Shown here: positions 44,635 to 54,556 of the stretch, piece by piece
Position numbering within the stretch: the first letter of the stretch is position 1
Layout: each line of letters opens with the position of its first letter
Assembly: GCF_008001035.1 (NCBI RefSeq)
Contig: NZ_CP042856.1
Span: 558,001-622,000, forward strand
Length of the DNA: 64,000 nucleotides
Direction: 5' to 3'
DNA from: Salinibacterium sp. dk2585
GTDB lineage: Bacteria > Actinomycetota > Actinomycetes > Actinomycetales > Microbacteriaceae
Made by a program: the position numbers and the translations under genes
Notes under the pieces: generated by a model
The model's input: the letters and a program-made list of their open reading frames with translations, nothing else
Databases searched by the model: none
What the model was told of the DNA's origin: nothing

Positions 44635-45218
44635 TGACTGACACCGCAGTGGCTGGCAAAATCCAGCCCCGCCTCAAGCTCAAGTACCGCAGCGAGATCT
44701 CGAAGCAGCTGACCGAGCAGTTCGGGTTCACTAACCCGCACCAGGTCCCCGGCCTCGTGAAGATCGTTGTCAACACCGGCGTCGGTGAGGCTGCGCGTGA
44801 CGGCAAGATCATCGACGGTGCGGTCAAGGACCTCATCGCGATCACCGGCCAGAAGCCGCAGATCACGGCCGCCCGCAAGTCGATCGCGCAGTTCAAGCTT
44901 CGCGAGGGCCAGCCCATCGGCGCCCACGTGACGCTTCGCGGCGATCGTGCCTGGGAGTTCCTCGACCGCCTCATCACGCTTGCGCTTCCGCGTATCCGTG
45001 ACTTCCGCGGCCTGAGCCCCAAGCAGTTCGACGGCAACGGCAACTACACCTTCGGTCTCAACGAGCAGTCGATGTTCCACGAGATCGACCAGGACAAGAT
45101 CGACCGCGTTCGCGGCTTCGACATCACCATCGTCACGACGGCGAAGAACGACGATGAGGGCCGCGCCCTCCTCAAGGCCCTCGGGTTCCCGTTCAAGTCC
45201 GACGAGGCAAAGGCCTAG
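44634..45218 (+). CDS. rplE: 50S ribosomal protein L5
   Basis: L5, 194 residues, which binds 5S rRNA. Conserved [21 protein letters not shown] and [20 protein letters not shown]. In most actinobacteria a short S14 gene would follow; here there is only a 103-nt gap before rpsH. Confidence 0.98.
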   Translation: MTDTAVAGKIQPRLKLKYRSEISKQLTEQFGFTNPHQVPGLVKIVVNTGVGEAARDGKIIDGAVKDLIAITGQKPQITAARKSIAQFKLREGQPIGAHVTLRGDRAWEFLDRLITLALPRIRDFRGLSPKQFDGNGNYTFGLNEQSMFHEIDQDKIDRVRGFDITIVTTAKNDDEGRALLKALGFPFKSDEAKA

Positions 45219-45239
45219 TAACACCCCACACCGCTGGGG

Positions 45240-45289
45240 GCATCCGTCCTCCGGCACGATCGGCAGGGTCGGCATTCGTGTAACGGATG
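45240..45289 (+). other. Gap where rpsN/rpsZ would be expected, with an inverted GCATCCG-type pair
   Basis: The 103 nt between rplE and rpsH cannot encode S14 and show no S14 remnant. CATCCGT (45241-45247) and ACGGATG (45283-45289) form inverted arms 35 nt apart. Confidence 0.5.
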
Positions 45290-45321
45290 TCGAAACCGGC
45301 CGAGACAAGGAATAAAAACAC

Positions 45322-45720
45322 ATGACAATGACAGATCCGGTCGCAGACATGCTGACCAGACTGCGTAACGCCAACTCGGCGCACCACGACACCGTGTCGA
45401 TGCCGAGCAGCAAGCTCAAGACCCACATCGCAGAGATCCTCCAGAAGGAGGGCTACATCAGCGGGTGGAAGGTCGAGGATGCCCGCGTCGGGCAGACCCT
45501 CACCCTGGAGCTGAAGTACGGCCCCAACCGCGAGCGCTCCATCGCTGGCATTAAGCGCGTCTCCAAGCCCGGTCTCCGGGTCTACGCGAAGTCGACTGAG
45601 ATCCCCCGTGTTCTCGGTGGACTCGGTGTGGCCATCCTGTCGACCTCCTCTGGCCTCCTCACGGACCGCCAGGCAACAAGTAAGGGCGTGGGTGGGGAAG
45701 TCCTCGCCTACGTGTGGTGA
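45322..45720 (+). CDS. rpsH: 30S ribosomal protein S8
   Basis: S8, 132 residues, which regulates spc operons in other bacteria. Recognised from [14 protein letters not shown] and the C-terminal [16 protein letters not shown] at 45322 has AAGGAA about 10 nt upstream; an in-frame ATG at 45328 is the alternative. Confidence 0.97.
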   Translation: MTMTDPVADMLTRLRNANSAHHDTVSMPSSKLKTHIAEILQKEGYISGWKVEDARVGQTLTLELKYGPNRERSIAGIKRVSKPGLRVYAKSTEIPRVLGGLGVAILSTSSGLLTDRQATSKGVGGEVLAYVW

Positions 45721-45726
45721 TCCGTC

Positions 45727-46263
45727 ATGTCACGAATCGGACGTCTGCCGATCGACATCCCCTCGGGTGTCGACATCAAGGTCGAGAACTCGGCCGTCAT
45801 CGTCAAGGGCCCCAAGGGTGAGCTCTCGCTCTCCGTTGCGAGCCCCATCGAGGTCAAGGTCGAGGAAAACCAGGTCGTAGTGACCCGTCCCGACGACGAG
45901 CGCGAGTCGCGTTCGCTCCACGGCCTGACCCGCACGCTGATCGCCAACAACATCATCGGCGTGACGCAGGGCTACACCAAGGGCCTCGAGATCGTGGGTA
46001 CGGGTTACCGCGTGGCGCAGAAGGGCTCCTCGCTCGAGTTCGCCCTCGGCTTCTCGCACCCCGTCACGGTCGACCCGCCTGCTGGCATCACCTTCTCGGT
46101 CGAGGGCAACAACAAGGTCACGGTTGCCGGTATCGACAAGCAGCAGGTCGGTGAGGTCGCCGCCAACATTCGCAAGATTCGCAAGCCTGAGCCCTACAAG
46201 GGCAAGGGTGTGCGCTATGCGGGCGAGGTCGTCCGCCGCAAGGCCGGAAAGGCTGGTAAGTAA
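45727..46263 (+). CDS. rplF: 50S ribosomal protein L6
   Basis: L6, 178 residues, near the GTPase-associated centre. Begins [16 protein letters not shown]; the C-terminal motif [16 protein letters not shown] is intact. It is 6 nt after rpsH. Confidence 0.98.
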   Translation: MSRIGRLPIDIPSGVDIKVENSAVIVKGPKGELSLSVASPIEVKVEENQVVVTRPDDERESRSLHGLTRTLIANNIIGVTQGYTKGLEIVGTGYRVAQKGSSLEFALGFSHPVTVDPPAGITFSVEGNNKVTVAGIDKQQVGEVAANIRKIRKPEPYKGKGVRYAGEVVRRKAGKAGK

Positions 46264-46265
46264 CC

Positions 46266-46637
46266 ATGGCTCTCGGAACACGAGGCAAGAGCAAGTCGGC
46301 CGCAAAGAGCCGTCGACACGCACGTCTTCGCAAGAAGATCGTCGGTACGGAGGCACGTCCCCGTCTCGTCGTCACGCGCTCTGCGCGTCACGTCTTCGTC
46401 CAGGTCGTCGACGACAGCAAGGGCCACACGGTCGCTTCTGCGTCGACCATGGAGGCAGACCTCCGCAGCTTCGACGGCGACAAGACCGCCAAGGCCCGCA
46501 AGGTCGGCGAGCTCGTCGCAGAGCGTGCGAAGCAGGCTGGCGTCGCTGACGTCGTCTTCGACCGTGGCGGCAACCGCTACGCCGGACGTGTCGCGGCGAT
46601 CGCTGACGGCGCTCGAGAGGCTGGGCTGAACCTGTGA
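46266..46637 (+). CDS. rplR: 50S ribosomal protein L18
   Basis: L18, 123 residues, a 5S rRNA binder. Conserved [20 protein letters not shown] and [14 protein letters not shown]. Its stop overlaps the rpsE start (GTGA). Confidence 0.98.
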   Translation: MALGTRGKSKSAAKSRRHARLRKKIVGTEARPRLVVTRSARHVFVQVVDDSKGHTVASASTMEADLRSFDGDKTAKARKVGELVAERAKQAGVADVVFDRGGNRYAGRVAAIADGAREAGLNL

Positions 46638-47347
46638 GCACTGAGAACACAACGAACAAGGAGCAGGCTGTGGCTGAAGTAGCCGAGGCGCCGGTGGAGA
46701 CTGCCGCAGGCACGGAGTCCAACCGCAATGAGCCTCGCGAGGCCCGCCGTGGCGGTCGCGAGCGCAACCCCAACCAGCAGCGCGGTGCGCGTGACTCCGA
46801 CAAGAGCCAGTTCCTGGAGCGCGTCGTCACGATCAACCGCGTGTCGAAGGTCGTCAAGGGTGGCCGTCGCTTCAGCTTCACGGCCCTCGTGGTCGTGGGT
46901 GACGGCAACGGACTCGTCGGTGTCGGCTACGGCAAGGCCCGCGAGGTCCCGACCGCGATCTCGAAGGGCGTCGAGGAGGCGAAGAAGAACTTCTTCCGCG
47001 TCCCCCGCGTCGGCAAATCGATCCCGCACCCCGTGCAGGGTGAGGCCGCCGCAGGCGTCGTGCTCCTCCGTCCCGCTGCGGCAGGTACCGGTGTTATCGC
47101 TGGCGGTCCCGTCCGCGCCGTACTCGAGTGCGCCGGCATCCACGACGTCCTCAGCAAGTCGCTCGGTTCGTCGAACACGATCAACATCGTGCACGCGACC
47201 GTCACGGCGCTGAAGCAGCTCGAGGAGCCCAGCGCTGTCGCAGCTCGCCGTGGACTCTCGATCGAGGATGTCGTGCCCGAGCAGATCCTCCGTATCCAGG
47301 CAGCCTCGGCGAAGGCCGCAGCTACGTCAGCAAAGGCAGGTGCCTGA
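46634..47347 (+). CDS. rpsE: 30S ribosomal protein S5 with N-terminal extension
   Basis: S5, 237 residues, important for decoding fidelity. The S5 core starts near [20 protein letters not shown] (about residue 57). The first 55 or so residues are an acidic then Arg-rich low-complexity extension. Core motifs [12 protein letters not shown] and GGPVRAVLE are intact. GTG at 46634 overlaps rplR. Confidence 0.97.
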   Translation: MSTENTTNKEQAVAEVAEAPVETAAGTESNRNEPREARRGGRERNPNQQRGARDSDKSQFLERVVTINRVSKVVKGGRRFSFTALVVVGDGNGLVGVGYGKAREVPTAISKGVEEAKKNFFRVPRVGKSIPHPVQGEAAAGVVLLRPAAAGTGVIAGGPVRAVLECAGIHDVLSKSLGSSNTINIVHATVTALKQLEEPSAVAARRGLSIEDVVPEQILRIQAASAKAAATSAKAGA

Positions 47348-47529
47348 TGGCTCGCCTCAAGGTAACCCAGATCAAGTCCAAAATTAGCGAGAAGCAGGAC
47401 CAGCGCGACACGCTTCGCAGCCTTGGCCTCAAGCGGATCAACGACACTGTCGTCCGTGAGGACAATGCGCAGAACCGCGGATACGTCCGCAAGGTCGCTC
47501 ACCTGGTGAAGGTCGAGGAGATTGACTAA
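47347..47529 (+). CDS. rpmD: 50S ribosomal protein L30
   Basis: L30, 60 residues, standard length. [20 protein letters not shown] and [11 protein letters not shown] identify it. ATG at 47347 overlaps the rpsE stop (TGATG); its stop overlaps the rplO start. Confidence 0.96.
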   Translation: MARLKVTQIKSKISEKQDQRDTLRSLGLKRINDTVVREDNAQNRGYVRKVAHLVKVEEID

Positions 47530-48278
47530 TGGCTGAAGAGAAGAAGTCGACCGCGAAGGCGGATTCGACCAAGGCTCCGGCCGCCGAGAAGGCTGCCCCC
47601 AAGAAGGACGCAGCGAAGGCCGCTGACAAGGCTCCGGCCAAGAAGGCTCCGGCCAAGAAGGCTGCTGCTGAGAAGGCTCCCGCCAAGGCTGCTGAGAAGG
47701 CACCTGCCAAGGCCGCTGCCGACAAGGCTCCCGCCAAGAAGGCTCCGGCGAAGGCTGCAGCGTCTGACGCTGCCGCTGAGAAGGCGCCCGCCAAGAAGGC
47801 TCCTGCGAAGAAGGCTGCCGCCCCCGCCGAGGAGGCGCGTCCGCAGGTGCTGAAGATGCACCACCTCCGTCCCGCCCCCGGGTCCAAGACTGCCAAGACT
47901 CGCGTCGGCCGCGGTGAGGGCTCCAAGGGCAAGACGGCCGGACGTGGCACCAAGGGCACCAAGGCCCGCTACCAGGTGCGCGTCGGCCTCGAGGGTGGCA
48001 ACCTCAACAGCATCATGCGTGCTCCGAAGCTGCGCGGGTTCAAGAACCCGTTCCGCGTCGAGTACCAGGTCGTGAACCTTGAGAAGCTCGCGCAGCTCTA
48101 CCCCCAGGGTGGAGACGTCACCGTCAGCGACCTCGTCGCGAAGGGTGCCGTGCGCAAGAACGAGAAGGTCAAGGTTCTCGGGCAGGGTGACATTACGGTT
48201 AAGCTGAACGTTGCAGTGGACAAGGTCTCCAGCTCGGCAGAGTCGAAGATCGTCGCAGCGGGCGGCTCCGTCAAGTAG
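47529..48278 (+). CDS. rplO: 50S ribosomal protein L15 with histone-H1-like N-terminal extension
   Basis: L15 of 249 residues, whereas about 145-150 is usual. The L15 core begins near residue 109 ([20 protein letters not shown]) and contains [10 protein letters not shown] and [15 protein letters not shown]. Residues 1-103 consist of Lys/Ala/Pro repeats of the type KAPAKKA, like the tail of histone H1 or HupB-type proteins. The repeat is in frame with the core and starts at an ATG overlapping the rpmD stop, so it is part of the protein. A nucleic-acid-binding role is inferred. A strong hairpin follows before secY. Confidence 0.96.
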   Translation: MAEEKKSTAKADSTKAPAAEKAAPKKDAAKAADKAPAKKAPAKKAAAEKAPAKAAEKAPAKAAADKAPAKKAPAKAAASDAAAEKAPAKKAPAKKAAAPAEEARPQVLKMHHLRPAPGSKTAKTRVGRGEGSKGKTAGRGTKGTKARYQVRVGLEGGNLNSIMRAPKLRGFKNPFRVEYQVVNLEKLAQLYPQGGDVTVSDLVAKGAVRKNEKVKVLGQGDITVKLNVAVDKVSSSAESKIVAAGGSVK

Positions 48279-48283
48279 TCGAC

Positions 48284-48314
48284 TCGGGTGGCCCCTGCTC
48301 AAGGGGCCACCCGA
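48284..48314 (+). terminator. Strong hairpin between rplO and secY (attenuator candidate)
   Basis: TCGGGTGGCCCC and GGGGCCACCCGA form a 12-bp stem with loop TGCTCAA, 6 nt after the rplO stop. There is no U-tract, so partial termination or an mRNA-end stabiliser between the ribosomal genes and secY is more likely than full termination. Confidence 0.55.
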
Positions 48315-48346
48315 CCGGCTCACCCATAAGCACAACTGGAGGCTTC

Positions 48347-49669
48347 GTGTTCAGAGCTATCGCGCGCATTTTTCGCACGCCTGACCTGCGGCGCAAGATC
48401 GGCTTCACGCTCGGCATCGTTGCACTCTTCCGGCTGGGATCCTTCATCCCCTCGCCGTTCGTGGACTACGCGAACGTGCAGAGCTGCCTCGCAGCCAACA
48501 CCGGCCCTGCCGGTCTCTACGAGCTCGTCAACCTCTTCAGCGGTGGCGCCCTCCTCCAACTCTCGGTCTTCGCGCTGGGCATCATGCCCTACATCACCGC
48601 GTCGATCATCGTGCAGCTGCTGCGCGTCGTCATCCCACACTTCGAGACCCTCCACAAGGAGGGCCAGTCGGGCCAGTCGACCCTGACGCAGTACACGCGC
48701 TACCTCACGATCGCGCTCGGCGTACTGCAGTCGACCACCCTCATCACGGTCGCGCGCAGTGGCACGCTCTTCGGCGCCACCGGTGCCCCCGAGTGCCAGT
48801 CGCTCATCACCAATGAGGCGTGGTACGCGATCCTCCTCATGGTCATCACGATGACCGCTGGCACCGGCCTCATCATGTGGATGGGCGAGCTCATCACCGA
48901 GCGCGGCATCGGCAACGGCATGTCGCTCCTGATCTTCGTCTCGATCGCGGCGACCTTCCCCGCGGCGCTCTGGAGCATCGCGGTGGCCCGCAACTTCGAG
49001 ACCTTCCTCATGGTCATCGCCGTGGGCATCCTGATCATGGGCGCCGTCGTCTTCGTCGAGCAGTCGCAGCGCCGCATCCCCGTGCAGTACGCGAAGCGCA
49101 TGGTGGGTCGTCGCACCTATGGCGGCAACAACACCTACATCCCCATCAAGGTCAACATGGCGGGCGTCATCCCCGTCATCTTCGCTTCGTCGCTGCTCTA
49201 CCTGCCGGCGCTCGTCGCGCAGTTCAACCAGCCGGCGAACGGCGAACTGCCCGCACCGTGGGTCACTTGGGTCCAGGACAACCTGACCTCGGGCGACAAC
49301 CCGCTGTACATGGCGATCTACTTCTTGCTCATCATCGGTTTCACCTACTTTTACGTCGCAATCACCTTCAACCCCGAAGAAGTTGCCGACAACATGAAGA
49401 AGTACGGCGGCTTCATTCCCGGGATCCGGGCCGGCCGTCCCACCGCCGAGTACCTCGACTACGTGCTCACCCGAGTGACCCTCCCGGGCTCGCTGTACCT
49501 CGGACTCGTCGCCCTCATCCCGCTCATCGCTCTCGCAACTGTGGGCGCCAACCAGAACTTCCCGTTCGGTGGCGCGAGCATCCTGATCATCGTCGGGGTC
49601 GGCCTCGAGACGGTCAAGCAGATCGACTCCCAGCTGCAGCAGCGACACTACGAAGGACTGCTTCGATGA
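48347..49669 (+). CDS. secY: Protein translocase subunit SecY
   Basis: Channel subunit of the Sec translocon, 440 residues, ten membrane helices. Conserved features include [12 protein letters not shown] near helix 1, the plug-like [20 protein letters not shown], the cytoplasmic [11 protein letters not shown] loop contacting SecA and ribosome, and the C-terminal [14 protein letters not shown]. The start is GTG with GGAGG 5-6 nt upstream. Its stop overlaps the adk start (ATGA). Confidence 0.98.
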   Translation: MFRAIARIFRTPDLRRKIGFTLGIVALFRLGSFIPSPFVDYANVQSCLAANTGPAGLYELVNLFSGGALLQLSVFALGIMPYITASIIVQLLRVVIPHFETLHKEGQSGQSTLTQYTRYLTIALGVLQSTTLITVARSGTLFGATGAPECQSLITNEAWYAILLMVITMTAGTGLIMWMGELITERGIGNGMSLLIFVSIAATFPAALWSIAVARNFETFLMVIAVGILIMGAVVFVEQSQRRIPVQYAKRMVGRRTYGGNNTYIPIKVNMAGVIPVIFASSLLYLPALVAQFNQPANGELPAPWVTWVQDNLTSGDNPLYMAIYFLLIIGFTYFYVAITFNPEEVADNMKKYGGFIPGIRAGRPTAEYLDYVLTRVTLPGSLYLGLVALIPLIALATVGANQNFPFGGASILIIVGVGLETVKQIDSQLQQRHYEGLLR

Positions 49670-50283
49670 CGCTTACCCCAGCGCACTCCAACGCCCGCCT
49701 CCTGATCGTCGGCCCTCCCGGTGCCGGCAAGGGAACCCAGGCAGCGCGCCTCACGGCTCGCTTCGGCATCCCGGCGATCTCGACCGGCGACATCTTCCGC
49801 GACAACATCGCTCGCCAGACGCCGCTCGGTGTCGAGGTCAAGGCGATCGTTGACGCGGGAGACTACGTACCCGACTCACTGACCAATGCGCTCGTCGCGA
49901 GCCGCATCGAGGAGGACGACGCCCGTGAGGGCTTCCTGCTCGACGGGTACCCCCGCACGCTCGACCAGGTCGCCTACCTCGACGAACTCCTCGAGGGCAA
50001 GGGCCACTCGCTCGACGCCGTCATCCAGCTCGTCGCCGACCAGGACGAGGTCGTTGCCCGCCTGCGCAAGCGTGCCGTCGAGCAGGGACGCGCGGATGAC
50101 TCTGAGGAGTCGATCCGTCACCGCCAGGAGGTCTACGCCCGCGAAACGCGGCCGCTGATCGACGTGTACAGATCCCGCAACCTGCTTGTCGAGGTCGATG
50201 GCCTCGGCGAGGTCGACGTCGTGACGGAGCGCATCTTCGACGGGCTTGCCTCCCGCGGCATCCGTCCCCTCGCCGTGCAGTAA
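49666..50283 (+). CDS. adk: Adenylate kinase (short-lid form)
   Basis: Converts ATP + AMP to 2 ADP. 205 residues. P-loop [13 protein letters not shown]-binding STGDIFR and LDGYPRT are present. The LID is the short version without the zinc-finger insertion, as in other actinobacteria. ATG at 49666 overlaps the secY stop, so it is coupled. Confidence 0.97.
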   Translation: MTLTPAHSNARLLIVGPPGAGKGTQAARLTARFGIPAISTGDIFRDNIARQTPLGVEVKAIVDAGDYVPDSLTNALVASRIEEDDAREGFLLDGYPRTLDQVAYLDELLEGKGHSLDAVIQLVADQDEVVARLRKRAVEQGRADDSEESIRHRQEVYARETRPLIDVYRSRNLLVEVDGLGEVDVVTERIFDGLASRGIRPLAVQ

Positions 50284-50284
50284 C

Positions 50285-51109
50285 GTGCGCAAAGGCATCT
50301 ACAAGAGCGCAGCCGACCTTCGGGGCATGGTTGTGCCCGGGGTCCTGACGGCGAGGGCGCTCGATGCCGTTCGCGAACGCATCGTGCCCGGCGTGACGAC
50401 GATCGAACTCGACGCGATCGCCGAGTCTGTCATCCGTGCCGGGGGCGGAGAGCCGAACTTCGCCCTCGTCCCGGGCTATCGCCACACGATCTGCTCCTCC
50501 GTCAACGAGGATGTCGTGCATGGGATCCCCGGTGACCGAGTGCTGGAGCCGGGAGACATCGTCTCGATCGACTGCGGCGCGCAGGTCAACGGATGGAACG
50601 GCGACTCGGCCATCACGGTCGTGATCCCCGACCCCAACCGTCCCGAGCTCGTGGCCGAGCGACAGCGGCTTTCGGATGTCACGGAGGCCTCCCTCTGGCA
50701 CGGCATCGCCGCGCTTGCCAGGGCGAAGCACCTCAACGAGGTCGGCTCGGCAATCGAGGACTACATCGACTCACAGGGCGATTTCGGCATTCTCGAGGAC
50801 TATGTGGGCCACGGCATCGGCCGATCCATGCACGAGGCGCCGACGGTGTTCAACTACCGCGTTCGCGACAAGGGACCGGCGGTCAAGCCGGGGCTGTGCG
50901 TCGCAATCGAGCCCATGGTCACGCTCGGCGGCATCGACACCTTCGTGCGCGAGGACGACTGGACGATCGCGACGGAGGACGGCACGGCCGCCGCCCACTG
51001 GGAGCACTCGGTCGCCGTGCATGCGAATGGCATCTGGGTGACGACGGCGCATGACGGCGGTGCCGCAGCGTTGGCGCCGCTCGGCGTGATGCCCGTGCCG
51101 ATTCCGTGA
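50285..51109 (+). CDS. map: Methionine aminopeptidase, type I
   Basis: Removes N-terminal methionine from new proteins. 274 residues. The five metal ligands are visible in SIDCGA (Asp), NGWNGDSA (Asp), YVGHGIG (His), AIEPM (Glu) and HWEHSVAV (Glu). The N-terminus differs from E. coli (KSAADLRGMVVPG), as in the longer actinobacterial group. GTG at 50285 is 1 nt after the adk stop. Confidence 0.96.
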   Translation: MRKGIYKSAADLRGMVVPGVLTARALDAVRERIVPGVTTIELDAIAESVIRAGGGEPNFALVPGYRHTICSSVNEDVVHGIPGDRVLEPGDIVSIDCGAQVNGWNGDSAITVVIPDPNRPELVAERQRLSDVTEASLWHGIAALARAKHLNEVGSAIEDYIDSQGDFGILEDYVGHGIGRSMHEAPTVFNYRVRDKGPAVKPGLCVAIEPMVTLGGIDTFVREDDWTIATEDGTAAAHWEHSVAVHANGIWVTTAHDGGAAALAPLGVMPVPIP

Positions 51110-51157
51110 GCCGCGGCATCCGTCGCCTGCAGCTCGGGTCGTGAGTATAGCGCCGAC

Positions 51158-51187
51158 TTGGCGAAACGCCCGGTAATCACCTAGGAT
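51158..51187 (+). promoter_or_regulatory. Probable infA / alpha operon promoter
   Basis: TTGGCG (51158-51163), 18 nt, TAGGAT (51182-51187). The start would be near 51194, giving infA a leader of about 105 nt. It lies in the 190-nt gap after map, which otherwise shows no gene. Confidence 0.5.
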
Positions 51188-51299
51188 TGACCTTTGGTGT
51201 CTGTGGGCCGTTTCTGCGTGCCCGACTTCCGCGTTTGACGCGGGGCTTACGCCACAATCCGCATGACCAGCAATCAATACTTTTAGCGACGAAGAGGCT

Positions 51300-51521
51300 A
51301 TGGCCAAAAAAGACGGTGTCATCGAAATCGAGGGCTCTGTGATCGAGGCTCTGCCCAACGCGATGTTTCGCGTTGAGCTGACGAACGGTCACAAGGTGCT
51401 TGCCCACATCTCGGGCAAGATGCGCCAGCACTACATCCGCATCCTCCCCGAGGACCGCGTGATCGTGGAGCTGAGCCCCTACGACCTGACCCGCGGTCGG
51501 ATCGTCTACCGCTACAAGTAG
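51300..51521 (+). CDS. infA: Translation initiation factor IF-1
   Basis: IF-1, 73 residues, a single OB-fold protein that occupies the A site at initiation. Sequence [20 protein letters not shown] and [14 protein letters not shown] are standard. It is followed by two short hairpins before rpmJ. Confidence 0.98.
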   Translation: MAKKDGVIEIEGSVIEALPNAMFRVELTNGHKVLAHISGKMRQHYIRILPEDRVIVELSPYDLTRGRIVYRYK

Positions 51522-51531
51522 TGACGCACAA

Positions 51532-51552
51532 CGGATGCTCGTGCAGCATCCG
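51532..51552 (+). other. Hairpin of inverted CGGATGC words after infA
   Basis: CGGATGCT (51532-51539) and AGCATCCG (51545-51552) form an 8-bp stem with a 5-nt loop, 10 nt after the infA stop. No U-tract follows. A second stem, CCCGCGG/CCGCGGG with loop CATC, lies at 51568-51585. Confidence 0.6.
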
Positions 51553-51614
51553 GCTGGAAAGTAACGGCCCGCGGCATCCCGCGGGTACGAAGACAGCGAG
51601 ATCAAGGAATCACC

Positions 51615-51731
51615 ATGAAGGTCAACCCCAGCGTCAAGCCCATCTGTGACCACTGCAAGGTCATCCGTCGCCACGGCAACGTGATGGTCATCTGCAAGTC
51701 GAACCCGCGTCACAAGCAGCGCCAGGGCTAA
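51615..51731 (+). CDS. rpmJ: 50S ribosomal protein L36
   Basis: L36, 38 residues. The zinc-binding form is shown by CDHC and the later Cys and His in [14 protein letters not shown]. It begins [20 protein letters not shown] is the ribosome site. Confidence 0.97.
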   Translation: MKVNPSVKPICDHCKVIRRHGNVMVICKSNPRHKQRQG

Positions 51732-51740
51732 TAGCAGCGC

Positions 51741-51771
51741 CCGCCGGTTGAGCCTGTCGAAACCAGCGGAT
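51741..51771. repeat. Dispersed palindromic repeat, copy 5 (short form)
   Basis: CCGCCGGTTGAGCCTGTCG then AAACCAGCGG. It keeps the GGTTGAG and CGAAACC ends but lacks the GAGCG centre. Lies between rpmJ and rpsM. Confidence 0.55.
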
Positions 51772-51825
51772 CCCACAACTGAATATTCACTAAGAGCAGC
51801 ACCAGAACCCGCTCGCGGGGGAGAC

Positions 51826-51844
51826 CACCGGTTGGAGGCCGGTG
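51826..51844 (+). other. Hairpin in rpsM leader
   Basis: CACCGG/CCGGTG stem with a 7-nt loop, about 45 nt before the rpsM start. Possible site for autoregulation; no specific motif was recognised. Confidence 0.35.
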
Positions 51845-51890
51845 CACAGGTCCTGCTCCAGACCTCCACCACTCATTAGGAGAAGCCACC

Positions 51891-52265
51891 ATGGCTCGTC
51901 TAGCAGGCGTAGACATTCCGCGCGACAAGCGCGTTGAAGTCGCACTCACCTACATCTACGGCGTCGGCCGCACCAAGTCGCTTCAGGCGCTTGAGGCCAC
52001 CGGTATCGATGTCAACATCCGCGTCAAGGACCTCACCGACGACCAGCTCGTCGCACTTCGTGACTACATCGAGGGCAACTACAAGGTAGAGGGTGACCTC
52101 CGCCGCGAGGTCGCCGCCGACATCCGCCGCAAGGTCGAGATCGGCAGCTACCAGGGCATCCGTCACCGCCGTGGCCTGCCCGTTCACGGTCAGCGCACGA
52201 AGACGAACGCTCGCACCCGCAAGGGCCCGAAGCGCACCGTCGCCGGCAAGAAGAAGGCGCGCTAA
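51891..52265 (+). CDS. rpsM: 30S ribosomal protein S13
   Basis: S13, 124 residues, contacts P-site t[29 protein letters not shown] and [23 protein letters not shown] identify it. AGGAG precedes the ATG. Confidence 0.98.
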   Translation: MARLAGVDIPRDKRVEVALTYIYGVGRTKSLQALEATGIDVNIRVKDLTDDQLVALRDYIEGNYKVEGDLRREVAADIRRKVEIGSYQGIRHRRGLPVHGQRTKTNARTRKGPKRTVAGKKKAR

Positions 52266-52306
52266 GCCTTCCGGCTTCGCCCAACACAAGGTTCTAGGAG
52301 AAGACA

Positions 52307-52705
52307 TTGGCTACACCGAAGTCGGCAGCGCGCAAGCCGCGCCGCAAGGAGAAGAAGAACGTCGCCGTGGGTCAGGCCCACATCAAGTCGACCTTCAACA
52401 ACACGATCGTCACGATCACCGACCCCACGGGTGCGGTGCTCAGCTGGTCCTCGTCCGGCGTCGTCGGATTCAAGGGCTCGCGCAAGTCGACGCCCTACGC
52501 CGCGCAGATGTCGGCCGAGTCGGCCGCCCGCCAGGCGCAGGAGCACGGCGTCAAGAAGGTCGACGTGTTCGTGAAGGGACCGGGATCGGGTCGTGAGACG
52601 GCGATCCGTTCGCTTCAGGCCGCTGGCCTCGAGGTCGGCAGCATCAACGACGTGACGCCGCAGGCGCACAACGGATGCCGCCCGCCCAAGCGTCGTCGCG
52701 TCTAA
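52307..52705 (+). CDS. rpsK: 30S ribosomal protein S11
   Basis: S11, 132 residues, at the 30S platform. Conserved [17 protein letters not shown] and the C-terminal [12 protein letters not shown]. The start is TTG with AGGAGAAG 5-6 nt upstream. No rpsD (S4) gene follows; rpoA is next after 161 nt. Confidence 0.98.
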   Translation: MATPKSAARKPRRKEKKNVAVGQAHIKSTFNNTIVTITDPTGAVLSWSSSGVVGFKGSRKSTPYAAQMSAESAARQAQEHGVKKVDVFVKGPGSGRETAIRSLQAAGLEVGSINDVTPQAHNGCRPPKRRRV

Positions 52706-52715
52706 GAACGTGTCT

Positions 52716-52752
52716 GTGGGCTGGGCCGGCCTGAACGCTTGCCCAGCCCCAC
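52716..52752 (+). terminator. Hairpin between rpsK and rpoA
   Basis: GTGGGCTGGGC and GCCCAGCCCCAC form a stem with one bulge and a 14-nt loop, followed by TGCCTTTCC. It could attenuate transcription into rpoA. Confidence 0.45.
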
Positions 52753-52866
52753 TGCCTTTCCACAACTCAACAAGCTTCACCGGCGGGCCAGCCACCCGTT
52801 GAAACGCCGCAGCGCCTATTAACGCCTCAGTGTCAAATAGCGGACACTTTGCCGAAAGGAATACAC

Positions 52867-53859
52867 GTGCTCATTGCACAGCGCCCCACTCTTTCCGAAG
52901 AGAACATTTCCGAGTTCCGTTCACGCTTCGTGATCGAGCCGCTCGAGCCCGGCTTCGGCTACACCCTCGGAAACTCCCTCCGTCGCACCCTCCTCTCGTC
53001 GATCCCCGGTGCTGCTGTCACGAGCATCCGCATCGACGGCGTGCTGCACGAGTTCAGCACCGTCGCGGGCGTGAAGGAGGATGTCACCGAGATCATCCTC
53101 AACATCAAGCAGCTCGTGGTCTCGAGCGAGCACGACGAGCCGATCACCGCCTACCTGCGCAAGCAGGGTGCAGGCCAGGTCACGGCTGCCGACATCTCGG
53201 CTCCCGCCGGCGTGGAGATCCACAACCCTGAGCTGCTGATCGCCACGCTCAACGACAAGGCGAAGTTCGAGCTCGAGCTGACGATCGAGCGTGGCCGCGG
53301 CTACGTCTCGGCGACGCAGAACCGCAACGAGTTCAGCGAGGCCGGCCAGATTCCGATCGACTCGATCTACTCGCCCGTGCTCAAGGTCACCTACCGCGTC
53401 GAGGCGACGCGTGCCGGTGAGCGCACCGACTTCGACCGCCTCGTGGTTGACGTGGAGACGAAGCCCGCCATCAGCCCCCGCGACGCCATCGCGTCGGCCG
53501 GGCGCACGCTGACCGAGCTCTTCGGGCTCGCCCGCGAGCTCAACTCGGCCGCTGAGGGCATCGAGATCGGCCCCGCGCCGGTCGACGCCGTGCTGTCGAC
53601 CGAGCTCAGCATGCCGATCGAAGACCTCGACCTGTCTGTGCGCAGCTACAACTGCCTCAAGCGCGAGGGCATCAACAACGTGAGTGAACTGGTCGCCCTT
53701 TCGGAGACCCAGCTCATGAACATCCGCAACTTCGGCCAGAAGTCGGTGGACGAGGTCAAGGACAAGCTCGTCGAGATGGGCCTGTCACTGAAGGACGCGG
53801 TTCCCGGGTTCGACGGTGCCCACTTCTACAGCGGCTACGACGAGCCCGAGGCCAACTAG
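52867..53859 (+). CDS. rpoA: RNA polymerase alpha subunit
   Basis: Alpha subunit, 330 residues. The N-terminal assembly domain has the conserved [20 protein letters not shown]; the C-terminal domain that binds UP elements and activators has [19 protein letters not shown] and [17 protein letters not shown] at 52867 ([15 protein letters not shown]) has AAAGGA 7 nt upstream and matches the family start; an ATG at 52849 is upstream of that site. Confidence 0.98.
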   Translation: MLIAQRPTLSEENISEFRSRFVIEPLEPGFGYTLGNSLRRTLLSSIPGAAVTSIRIDGVLHEFSTVAGVKEDVTEIILNIKQLVVSSEHDEPITAYLRKQGAGQVTAADISAPAGVEIHNPELLIATLNDKAKFELELTIERGRGYVSATQNRNEFSEAGQIPIDSIYSPVLKVTYRVEATRAGERTDFDRLVVDVETKPAISPRDAIASAGRTLTELFGLARELNSAAEGIEIGPAPVDAVLSTELSMPIEDLDLSVRSYNCLKREGINNVSELVALSETQLMNIRNFGQKSVDEVKDKLVEMGLSLKDAVPGFDGAHFYSGYDEPEAN

Positions 53860-53923
53860 TCGCCTCGGCACCTCGCCGATCGTTCGCTTGACAGCCCTTT
53901 TTTGAATACTGGAGATCTAGAAA

Positions 53924-54538
53924 ATGCCTAAGCCCACCAAGGGTGCCCGCCTCGGCGGCGGACCCGCGCACGAGCGCCTCATGCTCGCCAACCTCGCGGC
54001 GTCGCTGTTCACGCACAAGAGCATCAAGACGACCGAGATGCGTGCCAAGCGCCTGCGTCCCGTCGCCGAGCGGATGATCACGTTCGCCAAGCGCGGAGAC
54101 CTCGCGTCGCGCCGTCGTGTTCTCGGAATGATCAGCGACAAGAGCGTCGTGCACGAACTCTTCACCGAGATCGCGCCGCTCGTTGCTGAGCGTGAGGGCG
54201 GCTACACCCGCATCACGAAGCTCGGCTTCCGCAAGGGCGACAACGCGTCGATGGTGCAGATCGAGCTCGTGCTTGAGCCCGTCAACGCCAAGCCGAAGCC
54301 CAAGGCCGACAAGCCCGCCAAGGCTGAGAAGCCCGTCGAGGAGCCCGCTGCCGAGCAGGCCGACGAGACGACGGATGTCACGGAGGAGACCCCCGCGACC
54401 GAGACCCCCGTCGAGGAGACCGCTGCTCCCGCCGACGAGGCGTCCGTCGAGGCGACCAACGAGGCCGCCGTCGAAGCGACCGCCGGTACCCCCGAGGGCG
54501 CTGCCCCCGAGGGCTCGGGCAACCAGCAGAAGAACTAG
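53924..54538 (+). CDS. rplQ: 50S ribosomal protein L17 with acidic C-terminal extension
   Basis: L17, 204 residues against about 120 usually. The core ([20 protein letters not shown] through [10 protein letters not shown]) ends near residue 120. The remaining 84 residues are Glu/Ala/Thr/Pro-rich, with a short basic start ([11 protein letters not shown]). The tail is disordered and strongly acidic. Last gene of the alpha operon, followed by a strong bidirectional hairpin. Confidence 0.97.
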   Translation: MPKPTKGARLGGGPAHERLMLANLAASLFTHKSIKTTEMRAKRLRPVAERMITFAKRGDLASRRRVLGMISDKSVVHELFTEIAPLVAEREGGYTRITKLGFRKGDNASMVQIELVLEPVNAKPKPKADKPAKAEKPVEEPAAEQADETTDVTEETPATETPVEETAAPADEASVEATNEAAVEATAGTPEGAAPEGSGNQQKN

Positions 54539-54556
54539 TTCCGCAAGGTACTTCAC

